The notes below the pieces were generated by a model. The model was given only the letters and a program-made list of their open reading frames with translations, was not told the DNA's origin and ran no database searches. Shown here one piece after another: positions 1 to 13,000 of a stretch of DNA of 64,000 bases. The position numbers and the translations under genes are program-made. Origin of the DNA: Polydactylus sextarius (Eukaryota > Chordata > Actinopteri > Polynemidae); NCBI GenBank assembly GCA_016801845.1, contig CM028912.1:23153501-23217500 (forward strand), read 5' to 3'. Position 1 is the first letter of the stretch. The number at the start of each line of letters is the position of its first letter.

Positions 1-311
1 TCAGGGTCATGTTCTACTATAATTTTTATGATGTGTGGAATATTTAACAAACGTCCAAAAATAGATAAACATCATCACACAAAAATTCCAGATACTTTGT
101 GCCTCGTTTTATACATATCTGAGCTGAATTAATCATGTTTTTATTTTGGAAAACAGATGTTAAGAGGATTTCACAGCTCGTGTCCGATCTCCCAACTCAG
201 GTGCAGAGTCTTGTCATTGTCTTATTCGGCCAGTAGGAGGAGACATGGCTCTACAGGTTCCTGTAGTACGCCATGAAAGTCAAGTTAACCATCACCGGTA
301 GTAAACAATCG

Positions 312-948
312 TTTATTTTTCATATATGACAATAAGAGTTTAAATAAGAACATAACATGTAGCAACAGAAACTTTACAAAAAGAGAAACAATGTGACAGC
401 TCATTTTTGTCTTATAACTGCACCTCAAATGTGTCAGATGTCCAATAAATACATATATGTCTGATATTTTTAGCCCGGTATCTACAAAATAAATGGTCTG
501 TGCTAATAACAATGATTATGTGAATTTGACCTGGAAGGAAAAAAAAGTGAAGGAAACGTAATGACGTGCAAAACACATTAAAACTAAACGTATATCACAG
601 ATCCCTGAACCTCCAGGCTCATCTACATGTTTACTGACTAAGTTGCTGTGAATTAGCCGTTCCTTACAGCAATCTATGCTATATAATTGTATATGGAAGA
701 ACTGGATAGGAGGTGGGAGCAACAGTTTGAAGCTTCCACTAAGTGCTACAAAACATTCAAGGACTGCTCCGTCTGAGACACCTGCCTGCTGGAGGATAGG
801 TGGGAGAAATCAACCAAAGGTCATGGGTCAAAGAAGAGGGAGAAGTTAACTTGTGCGTCCTTGGTTAGCACACACATACACTATACACACACACACACAC
901 AAACACACACACAGACACACACACATACACACACTCAGCACAGACCAG
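312..948 (-). other. ccdc80: ccdc80 3' untranslated region (inferred)
   Basis: Sequence directly after the stop codon on the minus strand. It holds a CA/GT-rich microsatellite at about 886-935. An AATAAA polyadenylation signal on the minus strand lies at 317-312, so cleavage near 290-300 would give a UTR of about 650 nt. A second AATAAA at 145-140 would extend it. The end is inferred only. Confidence 0.45.
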
Positions 949-1271
949 TTAGTAGCCATAGCCCTGGTGATAGCCGTCCTGGTAACCGTGTTCATATCCA
1001 TGCTGGTGGTAGCCATAGCCGCCGTATTCGTCCTCGGGGCAGCGCATGCCCAAAGACTGCTGGATGGCCATCTCCTGTCTGCGCAGCTGCATAGAGTCCA
1101 CCAGGTCGTAGATAATGGCCATGGACCACATGGGCGAGGGGTACCACGACTTGACATTGCCGTCCTTCCCTACCAGCAGCATGGAGAAGTACTCGGGGCT
1201 GATCTGGAAGTAGTTCCGCATGTCCCTCACCAGAGTGGCTGACAGACCTTCACGCTCCACGGTAGCGGTGC
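949..1271 (-). CDS. ccdc80: ccdc80 coding exon 10 (end of P-DUDES 3, Gly/Tyr/His tail, stop)
   Basis: 323 nt from acceptor GTCCAG to TAA (951-949). It contains the most conserved part of the family, NYFQISPEYFSMLLVGKDGN then VKSWYPSPMWSM, and SLGMRCPEDEY. The 27-residue tail is made of GY, HGY and QDGY units. The NGT sequon spans the exon 9/10 junction. Confidence 0.95.
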
Positions 1272-1430
1272 CTGGACACAGCAGAGACTCAAGTCAGTTC
1301 GGTTTTCCTTTGATCAGTTGCTGACATTTGCTTTATTTCCTCATGCTGAGCTCAGATGCCTAAAAGCAGAAGATCTTAACAACCTCAGACCACTGGCAGC
1401 TCTAGTGTCTCCAGTTTTGCCCAACTCCTA

Positions 1431-1493
<63 letters not shown>

Positions 1494-3340
1494 CAGTAAT
1501 TATAACCAAGTGAAAATTGTTTTGTGGTTGTTTTTGAGATGTGGCTTTTGGCCACAAGAGACTGAACCAATATTATCCATAATATATTGTTTTTACTTTT
1601 CTCCCAGGGTCTGGACTGGAAAGTAAAATGTGTTTTTCAACTTGGCAGGGAGGGAAAAAATAGATGAAATACTTGCCCCTCAGAGCTTCCATAACCAGGT
1701 CATATTAAATTTAAAAACTACATTTTAATCTGATCCAGATTCTGAGTCCCAGCAGCACACATGCTGCTTGTCTTTCCTCTGTAGTCATTTTGATTGTTAC
1801 TAATCAAATTACTGATGTTATGCAATGACATGCCTGACCCACATTCTGCATTGATTATTTGAAATAAAGTTCTTACCATTGATAGGATACAGTTCCAAGA
1901 CTCCGCCCATGTCTGGTGGCTCTGTCCCAACCAGCTTCAGGATGGCAATGTGCCTCAGACCTACATCATGTCAACGACACACATGAGAGAGAAGCAAGTA
2001 TCAGCAAAAGTAAAATAAGAGTTTTCTGCTTGTTTTTTTTTATCGTGGTGGTCTTGTTTTCTCTGAGGCGACAAAACATTTAACACAGGAGAACACTGCC
2101 TTTACTTGATGGGAGCCAAGGCCTAAATTCCAGGATCAAACCTCTCAGGCCTTCAGCCCAGTCGGCAGGGCAGGCCTTTTGTCTGGGGCAAGGAGGGGAC
2201 AGCACTGTGGGTGCATGAGTTTTGAAAAAAATGTCCTCATATACCCACTGTGAGGTCACTGACAAGTAATACGAGCATCCAACCCCTTAAGTCACCTGAC
2301 ACACTCATATGGGAAAACTGGTGTCAGAGTTCAATTAAATCAGATGTTTTCAAATATGGTGTTTTTTTTTTTTTTTTTTTTTTGTAAATAAGAGAACTAA
2401 TGGCTTTTAAGTCACAAAGTCTATGAAAAGACTTACACTGGTTCAATGTTTGCTAACGATTTGTTGTGATAGCATACTGGCATTGAGATTTCCCACCATC
2501 AGTGTGAGTCTGTGTGAGGATAAAAAGTGGGTGAAGCAGCCGGACCACCTGATAAGTTCTGAACATCTGGATCTGTTACTGGTCTCCAGCTGTTGTTGTT
2601 GTTATAGCAGCTCAGGAAGAACAAAGTGGCTGTTAAGGGTCAAATATTTGCAGATTGCCAAATACTCTTCAAGTCCAGTTTGGACAGAACACCATAAAGT
2701 GACACATGGAGCGAGAGCAAGAGGAGATCTACAAAGAACATGAGCCTCAACACAAGTGACAAAAGCCTTCATAAGAGCCTTGATAGCTGTTCTTTTTCAT
2801 AACCAATATTATGATGTGATGTGTATTTGCAGTTGTGTCACTATCGGTGTGTGAATAATACCCATACCCCACCTCTGACTGCAGGTGTGGATGAGATGTT
2901 AAAGAACCCAGCAATATAAAGGTCGCAAGGAACCCTTGACCTTCATTGGTGGCACTCACTGTCTAATAATCAAGAATTCAGCAGCATATGTTTTAAAAAA
3001 ATGAAAAAAGAGAGGACAGGCTACAATTTACAGCCTCAGAGTTTCCCCTCATTTAAAGTGTTTTAATATGGAAGCCCTGAGAGTTGAAATATCAGGTGTC
3101 AGGTGAAGACAGCATATTAATGTGGTCATGGTGAATGAAAGGTTCAAACATAAGACTTTTCACACAGGAGACTGGTACCTAAGTCCCATTTAAAAGTTTT
3201 GATTTAGATGAATTTTTTTTTTTAAGATGTCTTTTGCCTCTCTCATGCAAAAGTGTTAGAGAGAAGCAAAGTTCAGCGAGAGCTTTGTAAAGTTCATATC
3301 GGCTTGTTGAAAATTTGCACGGTTAAGATCAACAAGTCTT

Positions 3341-3411
<71 letters not shown>

Positions 3412-3416
3412 GTATA

Positions 3417-3474
<58 letters not shown>

Positions 3475-6400
3475 TATATATACATATATACATGTGATGC
3501 ATATGGGTTTATAATATGTTTCCAGAAATAATGATGACAATTCTCTCAGGTTGGTCTGTCCCAGGATGTGAAGCTTTTGATTCATTTGTTTGTGTTTTTT
3601 TTGGCAGCAGCAACAGGAAATTGTTGGGCACAGAGACAGAGGAGTGAACGGTTCACATCTTGTCTCAGCAAACTGCATCGTGATGTGAAATCTTACAGAG
3701 ATTTGAAGGAATACTTCACTGAAATTACTCTACCCATTTTCAGTCATGTCCACTGAGTCCTGTACACCGGAGTTTATACAATTTGTAATTTGTAATAGTC
3801 ATTATATTATATTGAAATATTTTTTGATTTTTATCAGTTGACGATATATAAAGATTAAATTACATTCTGGATATAAGTGCTGAGCTTGGGCTGATGATGT
3901 CATTCAGTAGCCAGAATCTGTACCGTTGTGGTCAGGAAGTGGAGCTGACCAATAACAGTCCCGCCCAGACCAATCGGAAGTCAGTGTCACCTGCCAGTCA
4001 TGACTTTTCAACCCGTTTATATAAAATTAAATACCTAATTTATACCAAACTGATCAGAAACAAAGACTTGAACAAGCATCAACATGGTAAGAATGACCTA
4101 AACTAATAGAAACGTTTAGCTTTGGTGTCTTTTAGTTCTTTGTTTTGTTTTTCCAGCCTGGAGCTTCACTGTTGCTGTTTTCAGCTGGAACAGTTCGCGA
4201 CCAACTAAGGAACAAGCTGGTGCAGACCAAAAACATGACACGAAATAAAAACTACTGCTGCTCTTTGTCTGCTGCATATGTAACTAAGTAAAGGTTTGTT
4301 AACATATTTGTTTTATTATTGTTTTATTTAGATTGTTACTAGACAGGAAGCAGAGGCATTCACAACTCGTTTCCTCTGCCCTCTGGTGGCCAAATTGGTG
4401 AAAATGTAATGCATCTCCATTGTGTTTGTGATTATCGCCAAACCTTTGTAAATAAGATTATTTGATTATATTAAAAGGTACATTTTTTGTTGATCTCCTG
4501 ACCTCAGTTCACAGTCTGACCACAGGGTGACTCACCCAGGTTGCAGGCCTGGCTGTTCAGGCCGTAGAGCTGCTGCTGATAGGCCCACTCCTCGTCATTG
4601 GGGGCGGAGATGATGAACAGGCGACGTCTCCAGCGGAACCTGCAATCACAGAGAACATTTTTTTCTTTTTTGCCTTGGTTTTAAGTGGTATCTTGGTGCA
4701 GCGGCATGGTGCTTCAACACAGGAGTTTGTGCTTTGTATGCTGACATATTGCCATTACTATTACTGCCAGAGCATGACAATCCCAAATTATGGTCAGATC
4801 TCAGCCGCACTGTGATCTGGTGCTGGAATCGAGGTTTCCATAGTGACATAGTGAAAAAAAAAAAAAAACAACATCAGGCTGTCTGGTTTAGACATCTCAG
4901 GGAAAAATATGTGACTGATGATTCAGCCTTGAGGAAACAGCAAAGGGTTTTATGTTACTTTTAATATCGGTGGAACACACACAAACGGGCTGCCGCCATC
5001 AAACACTGCCAAACGCTGCTTACAAACACTGTGAATTGTGGTCCAGATGATCACTGAGCAAAGTAACAGATGTTTTGATGGAAACCGGAAACAGCCTGTT
5101 GGGACCACAATTCTGACGAGCAATTCCTCAGAAAAGCACTCGATTAAGACAATATCAGATATCCATGTACAGTATGTTCTTAAAGATGAATGGTTGTTAC
5201 TTTTGTCTTACATCACTGGTATTTTTGCAACAATCTGCTTTTAGGTTTGTGGCAACAGCTTCAGGAAAGTGAAAGTACAAAATGAGATGCGTGTCTGAGT
5301 CTGGTGTGGAACATCTCTGACCTTAAATCCAACCCAGGATCTTTGTTATGCACCAGACCACAGACCACGAGTCAGTTGTTATCAGCTAACATCAACGCCT
5401 GAGCTAACTGCAGCTGTCATGGCCGGTCAGGGTTCAACCCTGTGCAGAAAACCTTTTTCCAAGAGAACAGGCTAAAACCCACAGGTGTGGTGTTTGGGTG
5501 TCAGATTCACTTTAGCTGAACTCTTGATCACATGGTTAGTTGTACATCAGTTGTACTGTTGGCCTAGTGCACACACCTCCGCTTCCTGGTTTCACTCTGA
5601 TTTTATTCTAAAATAAATTGTGATTTTTCTCCCCTGAGGCTTCATTTGTTTATAAACTGCATCTTCATAGTCTGAACTAGTCTGAATGTTTGGACTGAGT
5701 TGTTGCAGTTTCTGTCTATTTATCAGCTGCTATATGGACTTTAATTTGAAAGTCCAGCAGCTGCTAACCAGCTAGCTGTGGCTCATTCTGTCTCGACTGC
5801 AGCTTCACATCTCGCTCCATAGGTGGAGACAGTAGTTGTGGTCCTGCTCAGGTGGGGAACTGGTGTGAAATGAAAATGAGACCTGATCGGTGCAGAGACA
5901 CACTGAAACCTGATCCAGGATTAGAGGCATTGCTAGTATCAGAATCAGAGTGACTCTAGTATCAGCTTCACCTGGAAAGGAAGTTCTCCAGTGATCTGGG
6001 TTTGTCCTCCTTCTTGCAGGCGACGCCATCTCTCTTCTGTTGCTCCATCTCGCGGATGCGTGAGGAGAAGGTGTCGATGTAGTCAAACACAGCCTTCATG
6101 GCGATGGGAACCTCATAGGATTGCTAGCAAAATAAACAAAGGTTAATTTGAATTGTGGTGAAGCCAAAAAATAAATACATCAACATGACTGCTGAAAACA
6201 GCAATGGTAAACCTGTTTCCAATGAAAGCAATGAAGTGAGGTATTTGTTCGTAGATGTGGTGTAACCCCAACATTCTTCAAAATCAGTTCAGAGAAAGCA
6301 CAGCACAGCATCACATTTCATTTACAAATTACTCAGAAATCTCTGCAGGAATATGTAACACATGCATAGCTATGTGTATGCTCGCAGAAACTTCTCAGAC

Positions 6401-8794
6401 TGTACTGAATCTGCTCCTTCCAGCTCTTTCGCACTTCTCCATCGAGCTCTCTCTGCTCCCTTTTTCTCTCTTGTACCCACACCCACATCCTCATATGTTC
6501 ACTGACTGCGCTGTCTCTGCTGCTGTTGAGCAGTGAGACGAACACTGGCCTCTTTGATGAATCTGTTCAAAAACAACCCCGTGATTTACTCTGGCATGCA
6601 CACACACACAGACACACACACAGGTGTTGGGCAAATGTCATGTAGTGAAATGAATTAAAACAGTGTTTTAGTGGAGGAGGTGAGTTGGCAGTCTTGAAGA
6701 CAGGTCAGTTCCACCTTCAAAGAGAAAGACACGTTGAATGTGTAAATAACCAGAGACCAAAAGACCAACAGCTGAGCTGTGAATAAAAGCAGAAAAACTG
6801 TTTATTTGAACCAGCACAAAATGTCTCCGTTCGGGATCTGAATCCTTCAAAACACCAGTCAAATGTCACGATGCAACACAAGTGCCAACACTTGGTAAAG
6901 GCCAATCAGTTGTGCTCTGAGCTACATGCTCATAAATGTCAGCATCATCACATGGTGACGACACTACTGTAGTGATGTTCAGCAGGTTCATTTCAGTTCA
7001 TTATGTTCACCAACTTACTTCATGTTAGAGAAGACATGCAAAGAAATAAATGTGGAAAAATAAAAACCATAGTCAAGCATTGAGTCGAGCAAAGCATTTT
7101 CATTATTTTCATGCTCATTTGTTGATATATTTCTGTATGTTTTTATTTTTGTTATAAATCAATAAATTGGCTCCATATATTTAAAATCTATTAAAGTATA
7201 AAACAATAAAAAAATAATTTCTTTATCATTTTCTTATTTTTGTCTCCTAGTAGAAGTTAAGCCTCTGATGCTCCACTGACGTCTGTATTCTAAGCTCTAT
7301 TATTTCCATCTGGGACACGACTATAGAACACAAATTTTTTACCTTGACTCTCATGTCGCTGTCGGTGAGGACCATGTAGAAATCGTCGTACGTCATGCTG
7401 AACTCCTTCCTCAGCTCTGTGATCAGATCCTGGTTCACCAGATCTTCCTGACGAAGGCCCTTCATGGGTTTGTCGTTCTCTGGAGACAAGCAGAGACAGC
7501 GATCAGACCATGACTTTAGTTTGTTTATTTGCTTTTTAAAAATTTGAAAGTGTTGGTGACAAATTCTAATCCCCATTTTTTTTAATTTCTTTAATCTATG
7601 AAAACAGGTAAAAAAAAAATGGTGATGTAGTTCAGCCTCTTGTGGACAGAATGTGTATTGCAAAAGCAAACCCTTGAAAAACCTGACAAAAAAGCTCTCA
7701 CTTGCCTCTCAGGGCTTCCGAATATCTTTGTATTTTCTTTAATATTTTGCTCCAATTAACTTGATCTTAGTGTGAGTCATGACTGTAACTGTTGAATTAA
7801 AGCTGTAAGAAAAATTACTGTCAGTGAATGAAAATGAAGCATGCCCCTGATGACAAGTTTCCCCATCAAATAAATCATAACAACACAAACACAGTGTGAG
7901 TGTTCAGATCTCAGACATGACCAATAAAAGATGTTTGAGTTTTTTTTCCATTGCTGCACTCAAAACAATGTTCCTTTGAAAAAAATTGTGCTTGACAAGA
8001 TGGAGAAGAATCAGCTACAGAATGGAAACAGGACAGAGTGAATCAGGGACGAAGTCCACAAAGAGCAGCTTTTATTTAGTGAGATCTGGCAGCATACATG
8101 CCTTAGAAATTTACTGTAGCTGGCGTTCGTACAGGCCACAGTAAAAAGCCTTTAATCAGCACTCACCCTGTGCATGTGTGCTGGACAACACACACACAGA
8201 CATATAACACACAGACACACAACACACACAGACCACAGGACAGTGGTTATTTCAGCCGCTCTGTAAGATGTGTAATGTGTATGAGCAGTCAAATCAGGAA
8301 AGCCCCTATGCACACACACACACACACACACACACAGTCCAAACAAACAAACACACACACATATAGAGAACATGCTGCAACTTAAAACTCTAACACTATG
8401 AAATCACACTAAACTGGGAAGGGGCCACGCTGAAAGAACCTGTTGTTTGTATACAGTACACACACACAGACGCACACACACTGAGCCTGTGGCCAGTAAA
8501 TGGAACAAAAGTGTAACCGTGTCCTGCTTATAGGTGGGGGCGGCTGGGTGATGTCACCTCTTCACTTTTTTCCCAGCATTCCATCTGGATTAAACCTCGT
8601 CGGTTGTGCGGTGGATTGTCACACTCATAAAGTTTTACAAAGCAGGTTTGCGTGTCCTGAAGTTAGCACATACCAACAGAGAGACAGAGGGAGAGTCAGG
8701 CGACGGTAAAATGTCTAAAAACACACAGCACACAGAACACAGCTTTCTTCTCTTAGAATGAGTAGATAAATAAAACTGAAAGTTTTCTAAACAC

Positions 8795-8848
<54 letters not shown>

Positions 8849-9972
8849 GTGGATTGACTCCAGCTTACACATGAGCCCCAGAGGAGGCAGACTTTGCCCC
8901 CTTCTTTGGGATGATACACAAGGAAGGTATGTTTTCATGTTTCATTGCCCCCTCCCCCCAATACAAACCCCTGCTGCTGCTGACCTCAGATGACTTGACA
9001 CAGGAAGACATAAACGCTCTCATCTCGTCAAGTCATTTAAAGTAGTGCTACACAGTAACATCAGAGTGCAAACGCTATAATTTCAGAATCACAATTCAGA
9101 GCTGTTCAGTGTCACCTGAACATTTGAAGCAAATGATGCTGTGGCTTTGGCAGCATCACTGCACTTTCTCAACACTATACTTGGAGGAGCAGAGATCGCT
9201 GCTGAAAACATCTCATTTGACATGATGTAAAGGAGGAAAGGTAAAACGAGGACAGGACGGCAGACGTGGCACTAGTCTTTCTCTCTCTCTCTCTCTCTCT
9301 TTCTGTGGCCTCTGTCTTCACATTTGTTGAACATTTGTGTGATAAAGTTTTATCCAGTGGAAAATGCAGCGAGCGAGATATTAGAAAACTGCAAAGCATT
9401 TCAATTTAACTGCTGACCAAGGTGGAGTTGGGGATTACATCTGTCAAATGTAGGCCCTTTTGTGCGTAACATGGAATAATCAGACTTTTACAAGCTGAGG
9501 AGAAGAGGAAAAGGTGAAATCTGCTTTATCCTGATGAAAAATGTGGAAAACATTTTCATCATAACTTTAAATAATTATTCACAGTAGGTGCATGACACAG
9601 AAGTTGCATGGACCAACCAGTGCAGAGGGACATGTTTGTCTGACCAAATGGTGAATGGGACAATGCCCAAGAAGAGAAAGGACTGCCAATCATCTGCTGC
9701 ACAGCCTGTTTGAGTTTTAAATCTTCCACACAGTAAGAAAAATAGTTTCAACTGAGGCGAGCCCCACTCACCCAGCTGGTAGTGGTCGATCTTCATGGTG
9801 GAGTTGGTCAGGGAGCCAAAGATGGTGATGATGGAGACTTTCCTGATGGCCATTTCACACACAGACTCCAGGTACTCATCCCGCTGCTGAACATACATTC
9901 TGTTCTCCTCGCTGGGGGATGTAATCAGCTGCAGAGAGGGAGGTGGTTAGAGTGTCATGAATAGGCAATAAA

Positions 9973-10035
<63 letters not shown>

Positions 10036-13000
10036 GCTGCAGAGGTGCTGTTTACATTAACCTGCAGGATGGGGCCATGCTCACAGCACTGCTGTGATAA
10101 GAATCTATACAGGAGACAGACAGTCTGTTAGCACACAGCTGTGCAGCCGCTCCACATACTTCATGCCTGTGACATATCACAAATCTGTGACATTATAGAA
10201 ATAATGTGGTGTTGTAAAAATGATTTTTAAAAATGCAAATTACATATCCAGATGTGAAAATGTTTGGCTTCCAAAACTAACTTTCCAGTTCTCTGTTTTG
10301 GAAAACAAAGTTTCAATAAACTGTAGTTCACCTCATTAATGTTCACCTCTTAGAAGAACTCAACACAAAGCGACTGTTAAAAATTTATGACATATATGAT
10401 ATTTAAAGGTTTTTATCAGACTTTCTCTTGTATCATTGCTCTGATCAGCTCATTTACTTCCCTGGCTTCCAGTCACTTTTTTTGAGAAACAATGTTTTCA
10501 TCTTAATCACGTCACTTGGTGATAATGTTACAGAATCAGAGACTTCTGGACACTAAGGATGAAGAAAAGTAACTTTTTGTTAAGTATGTTTATTTGCACC
10601 ATTACTGTGAGCTAGTATGGTAAGATTGATGCCCATTCTATCAGCAGCCAGTTAGCTTAGCATAATGGAGGGAATAGCTACCTTGGCTTTGTCTCACAAT
10701 CCTCTGGTTAGTAATGCTAAGGCTTACTAATTAGCATGCCATAAATGATGTGTGCATTTCTTGGCAGGTCATTTTTTGAAGTCCCTCCTGGTAAGAAGTC
10801 ACTATTCTTGGTGAGGAACTTCAGTTGCTGAGAACACAGCACCTGATGCAGTCAGAACAGAGCTTGTTGACTGGTGCATCATTTGTTCTTGTGTGTATTG
10901 TTGTGCGTTTGTGTGTGTTACTGTGTGTCTTTTGATTCACACGGCATCTGTCAGGATGGTGCAGAAAACACCCTGAATGTGTTAGAAATCCTAATTTCTA
11001 GGAAATCATTTTTTTTTTTCATGATGAATCATTTTTCATTTGGCATGATTACATTTAAAGTCAAGGCAAAGTTGCAAATTGCAGCAATTTCACACTGGGT
11101 GACGCAAACGTAAATTGGAGAAATTTCAACTTGAGTAGAAAAGCCTATCAGAAATGATATTGCCCTGACAGCAGCAAGAATCGGAAATGGAGGAGGAGCT
11201 TATTGTGTCTGTCTGTGGACACCCAGCATTGTACGATAGGATTTCTGTACTTTGTAGAGACAGCACAGAAAGGAGACATTTTGAGTATTAAATCAACCGG
11301 GTAAGTTCTAAACATCTTGATTATTTACAGGATTCCAGCTGGTAATGGTGTTTCAGTTAGCATTAGTGTTAGCTTCCTTGGTTAGTTAGTCATAAAACTC
11401 CAATCCACAACCTCAGCCCAAACATGTTAATATATGAGCTCTAGTGTTGCTATGCAGACTGCTGTCTTCAGGCTGAGCTAGACCAGCTGTTTCCTCATTT
11501 CCAGTTTTTATACTAAGCTAAGATAACCAAGTGTAGCCTTATACTGAGCCAAGTCATGAGAGCACTGTTGTTTATTCATCTTTCTCCAGCAAACCTTGGT
11601 GGGGAGAATATACACACTGGAGCTGGCGAATCCGAGAATAATTCTGCTGCATCTGCGCACAAATATTTCCCTCTGGTTGAAGCCTGAAACAGGAGGTCTG
11701 CCAGGCTTCTTATGAACTAAGTGTTATGTCATGCTCTCACCAGCAGCCGCCTCCTGTTCTCAAAGTAGTCCAGGAATGAGGCCAGAGATCCCTTTGAAGG
11801 GGGCGTTGGCTTCTTTGTGGGCTTTGGGTAGTCCTCTTTCTCTGGGTACTTCAAGAGCTTCTTTCCACTTTTCTTTCCCCCGTTCTTCCCGTCCTTTCCT
11901 GCCTTTCCTCTCCTCTCTGCTTTTTTGGCTGCCTTGTCATTCTTTTTCTTCTTCTTGTCATGTTTGGTGTGTTTGCCCTTAGCCTTTGTGGGACTGATGT
12001 CGGTAAAGGTTTCGGTTTCCTCGGGATCACCCACTGTTGGCCTGCTGAGTTCATATTTGTCCTCATACTCATTAGTCAAGACCTACACAGATAGAGACAA
12101 CCTGTCACTTGATTTTCAGCACATATGGAGCAAATAAGGGATGCCTCAACACTAACAGATTCAGCAAGGTAATTAATTCAGGTATATGATTTCAGTATTG
12201 ACAATACTGATACTGATTTGATTCATAGTCTAATAGCTTTTATACTTAAGTATAAAACCCAAAACAAAACTCAATAAAGTACAACACTTTTACCACATCA
12301 CCTTCTCTCCTCCGTTTTTCTTCTTCGTGGGTTTGACCTTGGGGGGTTTATGTGTGGCTGGTACCAGCCTGCGGCTGTGTGGGTCTCTGCCATCTTTGTC
12401 GGTGCGGTTATCTCCAGCTGGTGTGGTTTTAGCTGGGTACCTGTCTCTCTCTCTGTGGTGGTCATAGTAAGGGTCTGCGGTTGTTCTCGGCACTGGGAGC
12501 CACAGGGCTGTGGTGTGGGGTCGGGTCGTTCTCTGGGTGGTGGTGGTGGTGGTAGTGGTGGTGGTAGTGGTGGGTCTTCTTGTGGTGGTGGTGGTTCTTC
12601 TGGTGGTAGTAGTAGTGGCCTTGGTGGTGGTGGTAGCTTTGGTTGTGGTTGTTGTAGCTCTGGTTGTGGTGGTTGTTGGCCGTGTTGTTGTTGTTGTGGT
12701 GGTTGTTGTTGTTGTTGGCCGTGTGGTTGTTGTGGTTGTGGCAGCTGTTGTTGTTGCCTGTGTAGGCTTTCGTAGGATCTTCTTTATTGGTTTTCTTTCT
12801 ACAGGTGTGTCGATTCAAACAGACAGACACATACAGATCATTAGCATGACTTTTTCTTCCCCATTGCTAGTAAAGCTTCAAAACATATTAAAGCTGTTAT
12901 GTGTCAGTTTTCACTGCCATGTGATTTCTTGCCAGCAGCAGGTGGTGGTGGTGAAGCTCAACCACAGCATCAGCCATCGCTGCATATCCAAGACATGACA

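Noticed and set aside
853..1242. Plus-strand 129-codon frame
   Set aside because: Antisense to ccdc80 exon 10 with a CA-repeat leader; the minus-strand reading is the conserved one.
3253..3678. Frames encoding Tyr/Ile and Cys/Val runs
   Set aside because: Translations of the TA/TG compound microsatellite.
12462..12830. Long minus-strand His/Asn-rich open frame
   Set aside because: Out of phase with both flanking ccdc80 exons and runs across the splice acceptor; it is a shadow of the ACN codon tract.
12350..12998. Plus-strand Gly/Ser/Cys-rich and Val-rich frames opposite ccdc80 exon 3
   Set aside because: Antisense readings of the same trinucleotide tract; no start context, splice signals or homology.
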